Shown here one piece after another: positions 36,401 through 51,400 of a DNA stretch of 64,000 nucleotides. The stretch is from Taeniopygia guttata (lineage: Eukaryota; Chordata; Aves; Passeriformes; Estrildidae). The position numbers were made by a program, and so were the translations under genes. The stretch lies in assembly GCF_048771995.1 (NCBI RefSeq), contig NC_133024.1, forward strand, positions 42,880,001 through 42,944,000, given 5' to 3'. The first letter of the stretch is position 1. Each line of letters opens with the position of its first letter. The notes beneath the pieces were generated by a model that was not told where the DNA came from, ran no database searches, and was given only the letters and a program-made list of their open reading frames with translations.

Positions 36401-39400
36401 AATTCAATGAAAGCTGTGTTCAGTATCTACCACAATGCTGTGAGGCCTCCAGGTGCTGTGGCTGTAAAAAATAGTTACTGTGGTGCCTGTTGCATCTTTG
36501 TAACTTGAAGATGAGGTATCCTTGCATTTGAGAACACCAGGGGATGTGGTTGACAAACTGTGCTTATTCTGAATACTAAATAACAGATTTAATTGCAAAT
36601 TTCCATGTAGTAATTAATCAAAAGGAGGTGATTGAGGGAACGTGGTGTGCTGTTTGTGCTTGTTTATCTGAAGAGATGTTAGTTGCAGAACAGTGCATTT
36701 ATCAGAATTTAAAGCAGATAGACTGTATTAGTTGCTCTATTTGAAGTGAATTCTGTCAAATGTAGTGTTTCTAGCCAAGACAATGATCTGCTCGGAAGTA
36801 AGCAGTGCACTGGAACATAGCCCTGCAGATAACTGAACCAGTAGTCTTTCTACCACAGACTCTGAATCAGTGTATTCTTTTAATTGCATATTTTTCGTTT
36901 TAGGATATGGAGCTTTGAGCAAATAGAATCACAACATATGTGGTAGAATTGCTATTTTTATCTCAAAGTTGTTGTGTTGCTTGAGCTTTTTCAATAATGG
37001 AAGTTAGCCTGGATACTGTGGTGAGACTTTTCAGAATCAGAATTATATGGGAGCACTTAATTTCTTTACCTTTTCTCTTAGTTTGTATCGCAAGTTTGAA
37101 AAGTCCACCTTGGATTAGATTTTTCATCATGGTGTAAATAATTTTTATCTGTACCAGCGATAATCTTGGTCTTGTGGCCAGTTAACCCACAGGAAGGGAG
37201 TCTGCAATACAGCAGCTCCTACGTTACTCTGCTTCCTTCCTCCCTCTTTGCTGCTGATGCCAAATGCACTGTGAGAGAAAAAAGGTACGTGGTAGCATCC
37301 ACAATACCATTCCTGACTCCTTGCTGCCATTTTGATCAGGGTAACTCATTGAAGACAGGAGGTTTGCAACTGCCTCCTGACTTCTATTGCAGGTATCTTA
37401 GTTGGAACAGTGAAGCTGCTCCAAATACCATCCATGTTGTCTGTATATAATTCCACTAACAACTGAAGAACACCTGCTAGAACTTTGCATTGTAGCTAAT
37501 GCAGTGATTAAATGAAGAAATTGGCTGTTTCTTTGAACCAAATGATAGTTCTGTCACTTAAAATAATGCTTATTGTGAAAAGTGTTGTTCAGCTGTGGTA
37601 GTGTAGCTTAAATTCTGGCTTATGAGGAACACCTGAGAAAATATTTTAATATTAACTGTATGAACTGCAATCCTTAAAGATAAGTTTAAGTAAGATACGG
37701 GTTTATTAACATTACTTTTGTTGTTTCTTTTAGAATAAAGGTTCACTTCAGTTTGAAGACAAATGGGATTTCATGCGCCCAATCGTTCTGAAACTTCTTC
37801 GTCAGGAGTCTGTCACGAAACAGCAATGGTTTGATCTGTTTTCGTAAGTAATTTTTGGTATCTTACATCCTTCTACATGATAGGAATATAGTTATTGAAC
37901 TACTCCTGCTACAGACAGAAGTTATCTGACACAGATTGTTTGGAAACACAGAACAAAAATATTAGTTTAAGTTTTATTAAGAGATAAGTGTGCCAACATC
38001 ATTTTAAGTGTGCAAAAGTTGGGCTTTGCTGAGATTCAGGTCTTTGCAAATAGGGCGAAGAAAGAACAGCAGAGCTTTTGACTTCAGCTGACCATAGTAA
38101 ACAAGTTTTGTACTTGCCCACAAACTTTTTGTTAGAATTAGAGAGAAAATATTTACTGCTGTTTCAGTAAATTCATTTAAAGGCAGTTTGCTGAATATTA
38201 CATTATTCTGATTTGAATGGCTTTCTTCTAAAATAACTGAAGTAACAGGGTGGTGCAGTTTAACTTGAATGAACAGATTAATTTGAATACTTTTTTACCC
38301 TAAGAATGAAATATAAGAGTTTTCAGACAATGTTGGTATTAATATGCTGTCTATAAACCTTGCCGTTTTCTTCCTTCTAAAAAGCAAGAAGCTGCTTTTC
38401 CAGAAGCTTAGGTGATTTTTTTTTTGTGGTATACATTGTGTGATTTTTGAAAACATGCTATGGAAGTGAGTTACAAAATAAATATCAACGTATATCTAAA
38501 ATAATCTTTGTCCCAATTGAGTTATTTGCTCTCCAATATAGTTGTAATTAAAATCTGCAGACTCTTCTTTTGCTTTTTAAAATCTGTCAAAACAGTAGTT
38601 TTTTTCAAATGCAGTCTTGTTGCACTCTGTCTTTTTTTCTCTTTTTGATGAGGACAATGTAGTGACTTTTTACAACCAGTTTAATGCACCTGTCACACTT
38701 TTCTGCCAGCCAAGAGCACAGGTAATCTAACATGTGATGAGTTTTAATATCTTACAATGTCTCTGCTGTAGTAGTTGCCAGACATGGTATAGTTAAGGTA
38801 AAAATTCAGTTCTGAGTCATTGCTTTAATTTTTAATAACTAGTTCAATAATTCTGCATTGGAATGGAAACTTTATTATTTTTCCTTGTAGCTGAGTTATT
38901 GAATAGAACTTAAGTAATTTCATGGCTAAATTAAAGCTATTGAGGGAAAGGATCCCACTTCCCTAGATTTATATTTTTGGACAGTGTTCTTTGTTAAGCT
39001 TCTTAATAAAAATGCAAAATCTGTAGGTGTCTTCTACATGCCCTTTGAGTATAATTATCCAATACTGCTTTTTTTTCACTGCTGTCAGGAAACAATGACA
39101 TTCTAAATGCAGTAACACCTTTTCTGCCTGTGACTGTTGTGTAAGTCTCACCAGTTGAGTTAGACCCCTGTAAACCTTGGGCTGGCACCTTTAATCTGTG
39201 TCAGAGCAACTTGTGAGTTTTGTCTTTTCGGTCAAACTAAAAATGCTGCTTTTGTATTGAAATAAATGTATTGCTTTAATAGGAACAAAGTAATAGCTTT
39301 AGAATATAGGGGTGCTTTTCTGCACATATGTGGCCTTTTTACTGGAAGGTGGAAGAGCCAGAGGATGGTAATGAGTCAAAAAAAGGCTTGCTAAGCCATA

Positions 39401-42400
39401 TGTATATATGATATATGGTTAGGAGTGTAACTTGCTTTATTTAGTCTTCAGTATAGAAAGAATAGGAGTTAAGATACACTTGCTGAGCTGTAAGGTGGGA
39501 AAATTTTCATTTGAATGATGATTAAAACTCAGAATTTTGCTTTGCAGTGCTGTTTAGTAACTTTTCTCCAGTAGATTTTTCCCTTGAAAATGCTACCACT
39601 GCCATGAAATGTTTTGAGTGATCTTATTAAACTAATTAAAACATCTTTTAAATTACCTGATCCCTCAGGGTTCAAATTTCTCAGGAGGACGGTATATTGC
39701 CTTTGTAGGATGTTGTAGTGCTTGGATTGTGAAACTGTCAGGGAAGGCTGCATATTAATGATAACACTTTAGAATAGCATGGGTTGAGTAGTAATGCTGT
39801 TACTGGCAAGTGATGTCTGTCTTTGTCAAAGAAAAGCTTTAAAAATTGTCCTTAATTCAGTAAAGATTATTGGATAGGTACTGAAAACAGAATTGCCCTA
39901 CACATCTTCTTGACCATAGCCTTCTCCTAGATAGGTTGCAATTAGTTGCTTCCAGGACTTCCTTAAAGCTTCAATCTTTTCCCAAAACTTGCTTTCTCTC
40001 ATGTGTCACTGGCATCTAGTTGTGTGTTGTTCAACAATGGAAGATTAAAAGTGTATTAATTTCTTAGACATTCTGAAGTTATGACTGTTAAAGCCTCATA
40101 CATTACAGTATTAAATTTTTAGTAGCTGCTACTAAAAGATGGATAAATTGTTTTCTAGAGATGTACATGCAGTTTGCTTGTGGGATGATAAAGGTCCAGC
40201 AAAAATCCATCAAGCTCTGAAGGAAGACATCCTTGATTTTATTAAACAGGCACAAGCAGTAAGTTCTTAATGTTACATATCTTTCATTCGCATTGTTAGA
40301 AAAATAGCCAAATAATTCTGATTTTTGTTGGATCTAAATGCATTGCTTTTTTGTTTGAAATTTTATGATGTTCTGGAGATCATAATTGCCCTGCAAATAT
40401 AAAAGCCAAAATACAGCATTATTTTGGTTTATCCAACAGTATTTATGGAATCTTCTTCCTCTTGAAAACTTCTAAAGGCAGAATTTTCTATTAGAGGTTA
40501 TTGTCTGAAAAAAAAAAGTTTATATAGCTTCAGTGCTATTTTAACATGGTCACGAATGGCTTTAAAAGAAGCCATATGTACAATGTACTACAAATATCAG
40601 CGCTATCAACTCAGCAAGCTCAGCTGTCCAGTTTTATGGGCTTCCCTCCAAACGAGTGATGCTGTCAATAGACTCAAAGGAAATTCTTGTGTTTGTAACA
40701 CATACTGTAGAAAATTTCTTTTGCTATGAGGAACTTAAAAGAGGGAGTTGTTGTGAAATGAAAAAAAGCTTCTAAAGCATGCTGTGACAATGGTTTAGAA
40801 AGATTCTGTACACTTTTATTTTATCCTTTTAGTGAAGTGATTTATACCACTAAGGCTTTGCTTTAAGGAAAATAGTTTTTTGTAGAGGCCTTTTTATAAC
40901 CAGGTATATAAATGTTGTTTATTAAGTTCCATAGCATACCTGCTTACATGCATAAATGCTATGCTAAGCTGAGTCTTTTTGATGTGGTTTGTGTTGGCTG
41001 TTATTTGATAGACAGGTTTGGGGGTTTTTTTTGCATTATGGTAGCCAGTGTACAATGTAGCTAAGTTTTCAGGCTTTAATAAAATTTAGATGTTAACTGT
41101 CTGTCTGGGTCTAATGAAAGGTTAGTAGATGCCATTGAATCAAAACGTGTCAGTGTATAGAATATAACAGAGGTTATGTTACAGGTCCTTACAGGTTTAT
41201 GTTAATTTAATTTTTTTAAATATAGTTCTACCGCACATGCCTTTAGACCAAAGATTTTAATTTTTTGCTTGCACATGATTTAAAAAGAGAAAAAGAGGTT
41301 AATTTAGAAAATTTGAACATACTGAGTACTTTTAAAATGCTGTCTTCTTTGCCCTTTAGAAACGACCCATATGACATGGTCTAATAACTACTGCAAGAAA
41401 CCAAAAGGCACTTCAATATGTAGACTTTCTTATTCTGATATAACTGTATATTTGAGTTTTATATGGGGAGTTATTTTCAGCATAAACAGAGCCCATATTT
41501 TGTGCATAAATTAATTAATAAATTCCCTCCTCTGCTTGCCCCACCTGCAGAGAGTGCTGAGTCACCAGGATGATACAGCTCTACTCAAAGCCTACATCGT
41601 GGAGTGGCGCAAGTTCTTCACCCAGTGCGACATTTTGCCTAAGCCCTTCTGTCAGCTGGAGATCACTCTGATGGGCAAGCAGGGCAGCAACAAGAAGTCC
41701 AACGTGGAAGACAGCATTGTTCGAAAGGTGAGTGAGCTGTACTGCCAGAGAGCTTTGTTGCATGGCTGGCCTCAGTAGTAACAGCACTGAGGGCATTCTG
41801 TAGCTCAAGATGATGTTGCACCAATCCTGTAATATGATGCAGCAGCATTCATGGCAATCACCAGAAATAAGAAATCACACAACGGGGTATAAAGGGGCAC
41901 ATTGAATGATGAGGATTTTGATAATAGCCTCCAAAACTAATCTTAAAACTTTGCAGTGCTTAGATGAAATTTGGAGTTTTTTATGAACTACAGATGCATT
42001 ACTTAATACTGAACTTTCTTGTTGGATAAATGCAATATATAACCGTCAGTCTTTTTCTCTATGTAACTGTGATGTTAGTTGAGTCTTTAGTTTTGTCTAA
42101 GACTGTGCCTGCCAAATGGTGAATTATATTTGGGTGTTTGCCTCAAAAGTACCCCCGATACAGCAACTCCTGACACATTGTATTACTGGAAAGATTACTT
42201 GACTGATTATGGAGAACTGTAGAAGTAATAGAGAATTATTGAATTAATACATGAATTCAAGACTGATTTCCTTAGCTGTCCAATTACATAAAATAAATTT
42301 AGAAAGTGAGCTGAATATGACTTCTATAACTAGTTCAGAGCAAGATCATATTCTGACATAGCTGAACTGCTGTGTATGACTTGAAAATTACATTGTAAAT

Positions 42401-45400
42401 TACTCAATTTCTGTTCCTGATGTCATGTACTTTTTTGCACAAACTTAGGTCTGCATGTACCTTTCTAACAGGTTTTTTCTTTCTTCCTGATATGCAGCTC
42501 ATGCTAGATACGTGGAATGAATCCATATTTTCAAATATAAAAAATAGACTTCAGGACAGTGCAATGAAGCTAGTTCATGCTGAAAGACTAGGAGAAGCTT
42601 TTGACTCCCAGCTCGTTATTGGAGTTCGAGAATCATATGGTATGTCTTGCACACACGATCTGTGGCCTCCTCACTTTATTAAATTAATTTTCTTCAAAAA
42701 GTTGGCATTTGTGGTGGTAGGGTTGGAATTATCTCAGCATTTTGTATTGATTTTTTTTGCTGTGCATGTTACACATGATACCAGTTAAATTTTATTTATA
42801 ATCTTTAGCTTCTAAGTGATTTACCTGTGTATCAGTAACTGCAAAAGCAATGTTTTCAAAGAGAAGAGAACTTTCTGACCTTTTGGGGTTTCACATATAA
42901 CTTAGTCTGTACTCCTTTAGATACTGTTTCTGATTCTTTAGACAGTTTGAAGAAGAAATGCTAATCAGGCTACTTTTAAGACTTTCAGACTTTCTTTGTT
43001 GCAGAACAGATGTATCTGTGTTTCTGTGTATCTGAAACTTCTGTGAGATTTCACCATTGCCTGCTACTTTTGAAAGCTTTCCAGCCTGTTGAACTAAACT
43101 TGTGACTAATACCCTTTAAGACAGCTTTTTATAGAAGTCAAATTCTAACTTTTTAAAAAGCATATTCCATTGAATGACTTTTCATTTCTCTGTAACAGTT
43201 GAGGGGAAAGTGGAAACTCTTTCCAACAGTGCAAAGCACTGCAATAAGCTTACTGTCTTCATTCTTGTAAAACAGGGAAATAAACTCTAAAAGGGAGACA
43301 TTGTGATTCCAGGAACAGTGTCTAAGAGAAGTTTTTTGCCTAGTCAGGTGGAGAACTTTTCACTTTTTTTTTTTTTATTCCTTTCTTACAATTTTGCAGT
43401 TGTATGTGTATTTATGGTTACCAAGTTTGAATGTCTGACATGCTGGAGCTAAGTATGAACTGTTTTCCAGTTTGCCATAGTTGATCTGAATATTTCTGGG
43501 AGCAAAGATTGGCCAAATTTGGTTACCTTTGTGATCAGAGTCCATTTATCAGATATTTCAAATTGTTCAATGAAACCCTTTAATACAAGTCTCACTCTCT
43601 CATTGAAATTTGCTTATTATTAGCCACATAAATTTCCAAGAGTTGAGAGTAAGTTTGGACTTTCTCTTTGCAGTTAACCTTTGTTCTAATCCTGAAGATA
43701 AACTTCAGATATATCGGGATAACTTTGAAAAGGCATATTTGGATTCAACAGAGAGATTTTATAGAACACAGGCTCCTTCTTATTTACAACAAAACGGTGT
43801 ACAGAATTATATGAAATATGTAAGTAAAAATTCTGTTGTAGCTTTGTACTGAATGTGTTAGTACTTAAAATGATTGCTGTTCTACTTTTGCACAGGCAGA
43901 TGCTAAACTAAAAGAAGAAGAGAAAAGAGCACTACGATATTTAGAAACAAGACGTGAATGTAACTCTGTAGAAGCAGTGAGTATAATTTGTAGAAAAATT
44001 GTGTATTTCATAGTTATATAGTGTTATATGGTAGTTTTCAGTTTTGTGTTACAGTATTATTTGATAGTACTAAATTGGAACTGTTTATTTTATGTTTGCT
44101 AATCATAAATTATTTGTTGCAAAAGCATATTTACAATTTCTGTAAATGTGTAAATAGTACATGTAGATCAAAAGTTAAAACTGAAGGGCAGGTTTTTATT
44201 CAGATTGGTTTTTGTTCTTTCATATTGAGTTAGGTATGGTGGTAATTTTTCCTATGGTTAACAGTGGACGAGAATCGTGTTTGAAAATGAACTGTCACAT
44301 CTGTTTGGCAAACGATTTCTCAGTGCTCATTTAGAACACCTGAAAGAGTTCATTGCAATCAAAAGGAGCAATAGAAATTTCATTAAAGCTGTAATATATT
44401 TCCTCTTAGGCAGAAATATGGACATTTAATATAAGAGATGGGTTTTCTTTTTTTCTTTCCCCTTCTTCCCTCTTCAGCAATTTTTTTACACAGTTCAGAT
44501 TCTAGAGGAAGAATGCAATGAATATGTCAATTGTCTGTGTTGAAATTAGTTCAGGAAACAGGTTATTTTAAATAAATACCTTTTAAATATGATCTTTTTT
44601 CTTTTTTTGAATGATCAAAATGTGCTTTATACCTATTGTTCAGTTGTGAGTCATTCATTTTGCACAGGTATAAATTGTAGCCCTTATAAAGAGCCTGACA
44701 AAGGAGAGATGGTCCTGACATGTACAGGCAGTTTCTGTTCTAGATCTAATGCCTTGTTCAAGCCATCCAGCCTGGTCCAAATAGGGTATACTGGAATGAG
44801 AACTATTCTTAGCTCTTGGATGTATACTTAGAAATGAAATAGGGTAGTTACTGTTCCAAAAGTGGTGGCTCCCTTGAGAGAAAAGAGTCAACAGAAATAC
44901 TAAGCTCATTAATGGTTTGGAGGAGATTTTGCCACATTTACTAACCTAAACATTTTGAAGAAATGTGGTTCCTGCATAGATTCTATTCAAACTGCACGTA
45001 CTTTTATGAATCAGTGAATGAGTTAATTATTTTATAGAGCTAATGGTTGAGAACAGTTTAGATTTTGTGTCATGGCAAGTTTGAGACACATCAGACTTCA
45101 GTTCAGATGGCTGCTTGAGCTAATCCTGTGTTTAATATATTTCAGCTCATGGAGTGCTGCGTCAATGCCCTGGTGACATCTTTTAAAGAGACTATTTTAG
45201 CTGAATGCCAAGGCATGATCAAACGAAATGAAACAGAAAGTAAGTGGAGCTTCAAGAGCAGTGCAGGGTGAACCCTGCAGGACCTGCATAAAAATAGATT
45301 TGTGTGTAGATATATCAAATTACTGTTTTTAATAGATGGTGGTAGTGCTTCATATAAAAATATTATTGCAAATGAACAATCCCACAAAAAATTTCCATTG

Positions 45401-48400
45401 ATTCATGTTTTTTCCTATCACTTTTGAAATCTATATACACAGTACTTTAATTTGAATGAGTGGATAGCTCTAATCTTGCTTGAAAGAAAATATTTTGTGC
45501 TCTGTTTTCTTTATTTTTTCCTACACTTGCATTGCATTGACCAACTCTGCTAAATGCTCCATATGTCTTTACTTTCTCTTTGAGTAATCCAGATACAAAC
45601 ATTTCCTCTTTTTTTCACCCCAGTACCTCTTTGCACCTGGGGAAAAAGTGAAACATCTCTTTATAAAAGATTTTTTCAGGGAAAAATTATTCTTATTCTG
45701 ATTATTGATGCAGGACCGGTAGGTCAAATTAACAAAATTGCTACAAGCTGTTCATGGGATTTGATAGCCAGTATATCAGTGCGAGTATTGATAGTTAGCT
45801 CTGCATGCCTTTTGAAAGTTTTCAGAAGATTTTTTTTTAACTCTGCTGCCAGAAGTTGAGAAGTTAGTATGATAAAACAAACTAAAAATGTCATTAAAAT
45901 GTTATAACTCAGGTAGGAAAAATAAGAAAAAAACCCCAAACTGAAATCACAGGATAATTTTTCTTGAAATCTTGGTATCCTGCAGCCAGGGAATATTTAC
46001 TAACGTCTTTGGAGGTTTTCATTTCTATTGAAATGAGAAAACTGTTTTATGACTTAGAATATTATAGAAAATACTCACTTCTAAAGCCAACATTTAAGAA
46101 AATATTTGACCTCAAAACTATGTCACACTGATCTGTTCATCTAGCAGCATGATTTCTGGCAATAGTCCTGAGCTAAATGTAGAAAGCAGTGAAACTTCTT
46201 ATATGTTACAGCCTTTGGGAGAATGCAGGAGGCTTATGTAAATGCAGAGCTTCAGAAGGGCTCATCTGCCAAAGGACCCTTCTTTAGAAGCCTGTTGAAA
46301 TATTCACACAGCCCTCTCTTGTGGCTGTGTGTGTCCTGCCGTAGTGCTTGGTTGTGGGGCACTTCCGCTCAGTCTGTAAGAACTGTTTCAAATGCTTCAA
46401 TGAAGGGTGCAGGTGCGGATGACTGAAACGTGATTAAAGACTGGAGCTGTGCATAGTAATGTATACATCTGATAATGTCCTCTGCTGTGCTTTGCTTACT
46501 CATCTGACTTGCTGATATTATCTGCCCCAAAGAATTCAGTGATGTTTTCTTTATTAAACAGCACTGACAAAAGGCTGTTTTGGTGGGGATTTTTGTCTAT
46601 GAGCTGGGCACATACTCTTGTTATATTAAGTAATATTTACATGCTGTGCAAAGACAGGAAGGAATAATATTTTTCAACTAAAATCTATCAAAAACGTCAT
46701 AGCTTGCAAACACTTCAGAATTCACTTTCTGTGTTTTTGTTTGCTTATAGTATTGGGGAAGGGAGGCCTAAATTTTATTCCTGAAGTGCAACAGAAATAA
46801 AAAGTATGCTTGGCTTTCATGAATACAGAGTGAAAGCAGACTTTAAGCGCCCCAACAACGATAGCATTGATTTCTTTACTCTTCACAGTCATAATATATT
46901 CTGAGAGAAGTTCCAGTAAAATACTCCTTTTGGTTTTGTTACTTTGAAATCTGTCTTTGAAGAATTTATGGGTTTTTTGATCCTGCAGTCTTAGGGATGC
47001 ACCTGGAGTCTCCCTTTGCTACTGATTCTTAAGAGAAACTACTGGTTTTTTTGGGTATCTATGGCATCACTACTGTACAGAAACAGATGTAGAGCCCTTT
47101 AACATATTTTTGCTTCTCTTTTTCTGCTCTGTTTTCCTCCCTCTTACTCTTTTTAAAATCCTAGATTAAAAGATCCAGTAAAAGTTGAGGTTTTGGACTT
47201 TTTTGTGTGTAAAAAAGTCCTGCCATTTGTTGCAGCAGATCTAAATTGCACTGAGAATGCCTCCAACTACATTTTTTTTCCTGGTTTCTGGAATTCAGCC
47301 CATTATGAGTTGTCTGTAGTGCCATTGCAAGTTCTTATTCAACATTGTTTGTAGTTTCCTTCTTTAATTTGCTTTGTTATGTTCTAAAAGGATTTATTTT
47401 CTTCTCTGTGCTTTTCTACTTGCTTCTGTAGCAGCTGTTGCCGTACAGATGATGATAGCATAATGCATCCTCAGTGGTGATGGGATCTTGATGTTTGTTG
47501 CTGACAAAAGTAATGCAGGGGAGAAAGCAAAGACAGGGCCTCTTGACTTTTCTACTCTCACAGTAGACATAACATTGAGGAACTAAGTGAATCTATAAAT
47601 TTTGTTTTCTGACAAAAAAAAATTAGTCCATTTGTTCTACTTCATGAAGCAAAGTCTTTTGCCAAGCTGAGTTCAAATCTCTGTGGTCTCTTTACAACAA
47701 TCTGGTGACCTTAATCCCAGTGTTCTTTGTGGACAGCTTTGTCAAGATAATTATTGATGTTTTAATATCCTCTTTTTTTTTTTTTTTTTTTTTTAAGCAG
47801 TATGGAAATAGCTTCACAGAAAGTAGACAAAGCATATCACTTTTTGAAGTTTTTGTATTGGTAAATTTCTGAAAAAACTAAATAAAGTCTTTGGGAAGAA
47901 GAGTTCACTGTTTGCATTAGTCAGTTTTGGTTACTTCAGATCTTAGCAAGATTTATAAAACAAAGCATGTAAGTGGTGTTGAAACATACACAAACACAGG
48001 TGTGTTTGGCTTTAATTTAAAATACAAAAATGTCTTGAATCCATACAGTTTCCTGCATAACGTCCTGTAGGCTTCTGACTGAGAGACATTCTTGCCTGGG
48101 ATTTGAAGGCAATTTGTTAGAACCTGGTCTTAATCCAAACTGGCATTGGTTTCAGGGGGGATCTTATTCAAACTTGTGATACTATATGCATTAGCATATT
48201 ATATAAGATGCTACATGTGTAAGCAAGTATTACATTACAATAAATAACCCTTTTTTGCCTTCAAAAGAATCTTCTTGTGGGACCAGAATTGGAACAGTAC
48301 TCAAGACATCGTTCTTCTTAAGAGATGAATTGGATTATCCATTCTTCACATATTTAATGTTCCGCTTGAGACATGCCTAGGAGAAATGCAGTATATTTGG

Positions 48401-51400
48401 GTTTTATAGATGTCTTTGACTGGTGGCTTCATCAGTATTTGTATCTTTCAGAGTTGCATTTAATGTTTTCACTGATGGATAAAGTTCCGAATGGCATAGA
48501 GCCTATGCTAAAGGATTTGGAAGAACATATAGTTAGTGCTGGACTTGCAGACATGGTAGCAGCTGCTGAAACTATTACTACTGTAAGTGTATTGGGTTTT
48601 AGTAAAATAACAACAGGAAAACAACTTTGCAGAAGCTAAATATTCTCTATTTTTGGGACAAATGCATGAATGGAAATAATTTTTAAGATTTTGTGTTTAG
48701 AGATCAACTTTTGATTCGCTGAATGTTCTAAATGTCTTTAGGATAACTTTTTATTATTTGTTTTCAGATGTGGCTGTAAAAACTGAGTCTAATTTGTTGT
48801 AAAGGTTATAAATTAAGTGCATGGGATGTTTTTACAATACAGTTGTGCTAGAATCTTAATTTTAAAAGCCTCATCAATTTTCTCAGAATTATAATTTCCT
48901 GATGAAATTTGAAATTTGCTTCCAATCTAAGAGTGGTTGTTCAGTGTGGGAATTTTAAGGGGTTTTTTCCCCCAGTGTACTTTCTCAGCTTTTTATCATC
49001 TTTTTTTCCTCTGGTTTAGGAGGCCTAGGTGTCTGCAGCAGTTAGGATGTGGCATTTGTCTTTTATTGATCCTTGAAAATGTCCTTTAAAATAAAATGTT
49101 GCTGTATAGTATTTGAAAGTTACAGTTTTTTAAATTTTTTTTTGTATATTGGAAATACTATCCGGAAAGTCTGTGTTTAAGCCTACGTGCTGTAGAGCTC
49201 TCCGATCCAGAGACTAAAGATAAAATGTAAATTCACAGTATGCAGGCCTTTTAGGGTACAGCATTTTTACAGATTAGGGAATTACATGTATGCTCACACT
49301 GAATTCTGTGGAACCTTGGGTTTTTATTTGATTTTTGCCTCTTTAGGATTCTGAGAAGTATGTAGAGCAATTGCTTACGCTATTTAATCGGTTTAGCAAG
49401 TTGGTTAAAGAAGCTTTTCAAGATGATCCAAGATTTCTTACTGCCAGAGATAAGGTATGTGTTTCTGCTGGTCTTTTGTTGACTATAAGACTCGTTGCAA
49501 TTTGTATTATGATGTCTCCAAAACCCTTGTGTGCATTCACTGTTAAATTTAGAAGCTGCTATTACTCTATAAAATGTGCAGACTCAAATATTGATGAAAT
49601 TTACTACCAACTGAGGAGCTTTCAATTTCTGTTATAATGTTGCATAAAGTTGCATATATTCAGCTTTGTAATGGTGTAGAGCACATTAGATGATGACCTT
49701 TGTTTTGAGAACTGTAATGTCTGATTCAGCAATAATTTGTGTTTGGAATTTACTTTGTGTCATGACTTCAGACATGCAACCTGCTCCATGTAATCCCTTG
49801 CTAAATTGTTGCTTGAAGAAAACGAGTATGTTAGTGGAAAACAGGAAAATATCAGTTTATTGGGAAGTTCAGTCATAGAATTTGAACTCTCAAACTGAAA
49901 GTAGAATCTGCAAGCTTTGGGCTAAAAAAAAAAATTGAATTAATTCCATGGTACAGTAGTGTAAAAAGAGATAAAATCTTTGCAATTCATATCAGAAAGA
50001 AATTGAGTGAAGCACCAATAATCTAATTATTTTTCAGGCGTACAAAGCAGTTGTGAATGATGCTACGATATTTAAACTTGAATTGCCATTGAAGCAAAAG
50101 GGGTAAGCCATGTAAACTTTATATGAATCAAGGTTTTTAAAATGTCTCTTCAGAAAGTGTTTAAAAGGACTTTGTGTTATTTGCATTATGGAATTTCAGT
50201 CTGTTTATTGACCTCTGGTAAGACTCTCTTTGTGTGGAAGCGGATCAGTGAATAGCAACGTGTTCAACTTAAATTTATTTGTAGTATTTGGGGATATATT
50301 CTCTATGAGTCAGTTTGTTAGCTGAAGTTAATAATGGTTTCCTGGATTATTAATGCCAAAAACCTCAGCTGTATAACTCTGCCACAACTTCAGCAAAGGT
50401 CCTGGGGAAAAATGAGGCAGTAATCTTCACGGGAATAACTGTGTTTGATTAAGGTGTAACCATCCACAAGCTGTTTTCCACCTCCTCTTGTGCCAGTTTT
50501 GAGTGTGATCTGTCCAGCTGTTGCATTTTTCTTTCAGTGCAGGATTAACCAGGTTAGTTTAAACAGCTTCCAGTAGATTAGGCAGACCTGCGTGACTCAA
50601 GAAGAACGACCATGCTTACAGTGCCTGCTCTGCTAACTCAGCCAAGAGAAGGTAGCAGTCAGTTAATTGATTGTTAACATTTACCGTGTGATGTGCCACT
50701 TCAGTAGGAGCCTGTATATATTTAGGTGGTTGGGATTGCTTATATATAGTTTGTCGTCTGATTTACTATCGAAACAAAGCTTTTGTGGCTGGGCTGCCAG
50801 CTTCCCTTTCCAATTGCTTCTAGTTAGAGGTGGATGGTTATAAATATCTGTCCAGCGTCTTGGTTCATATTCTGGGTTTGGTTTCAGATAATGGCAAGCC
50901 AGAATAGGGCTTAGTCTTCCTCCTTGTACTTATTGGAGGAATGCTGTCACAAAAGACTGGATCCCTGCTTCCTATACTTTGCATAGAAGTAGGTAAGGTA
51001 GAGGAGTTTCTTAGGTATCTTCTAAAAGTTTCACTTCCTCTGGGACCATCCCAGTTGATACCTCATTTTGATCTTAAAGTGAATCCAGCCTAGTGGTTTC
51101 TTAGAAACCACTGTAATTGTGATGGTCTTCTGTTCAGTAGTATTCTTCCCAAGCACTTTGAAGTTGTCTAGATATGCAGCCTGGTTTGACCAAAATGGAA
51201 CTTCATCTTGCTTAGTCTTCTGTAATAACCAAAAGATTTGTGATCTGCTTGTACTTGAAATGGTCTTTAGGAGGGCAGAAGACATTAGCCTGCAAGCTGC
51301 TTCATGAATTAAAAAAAAAAAGGACAAGTTGTCTGAAGAGTTAGCTCTGTGTTTACTAATAGATGAGAGGTTGAAATAATGAGCAAGAAAAATGGATTCC

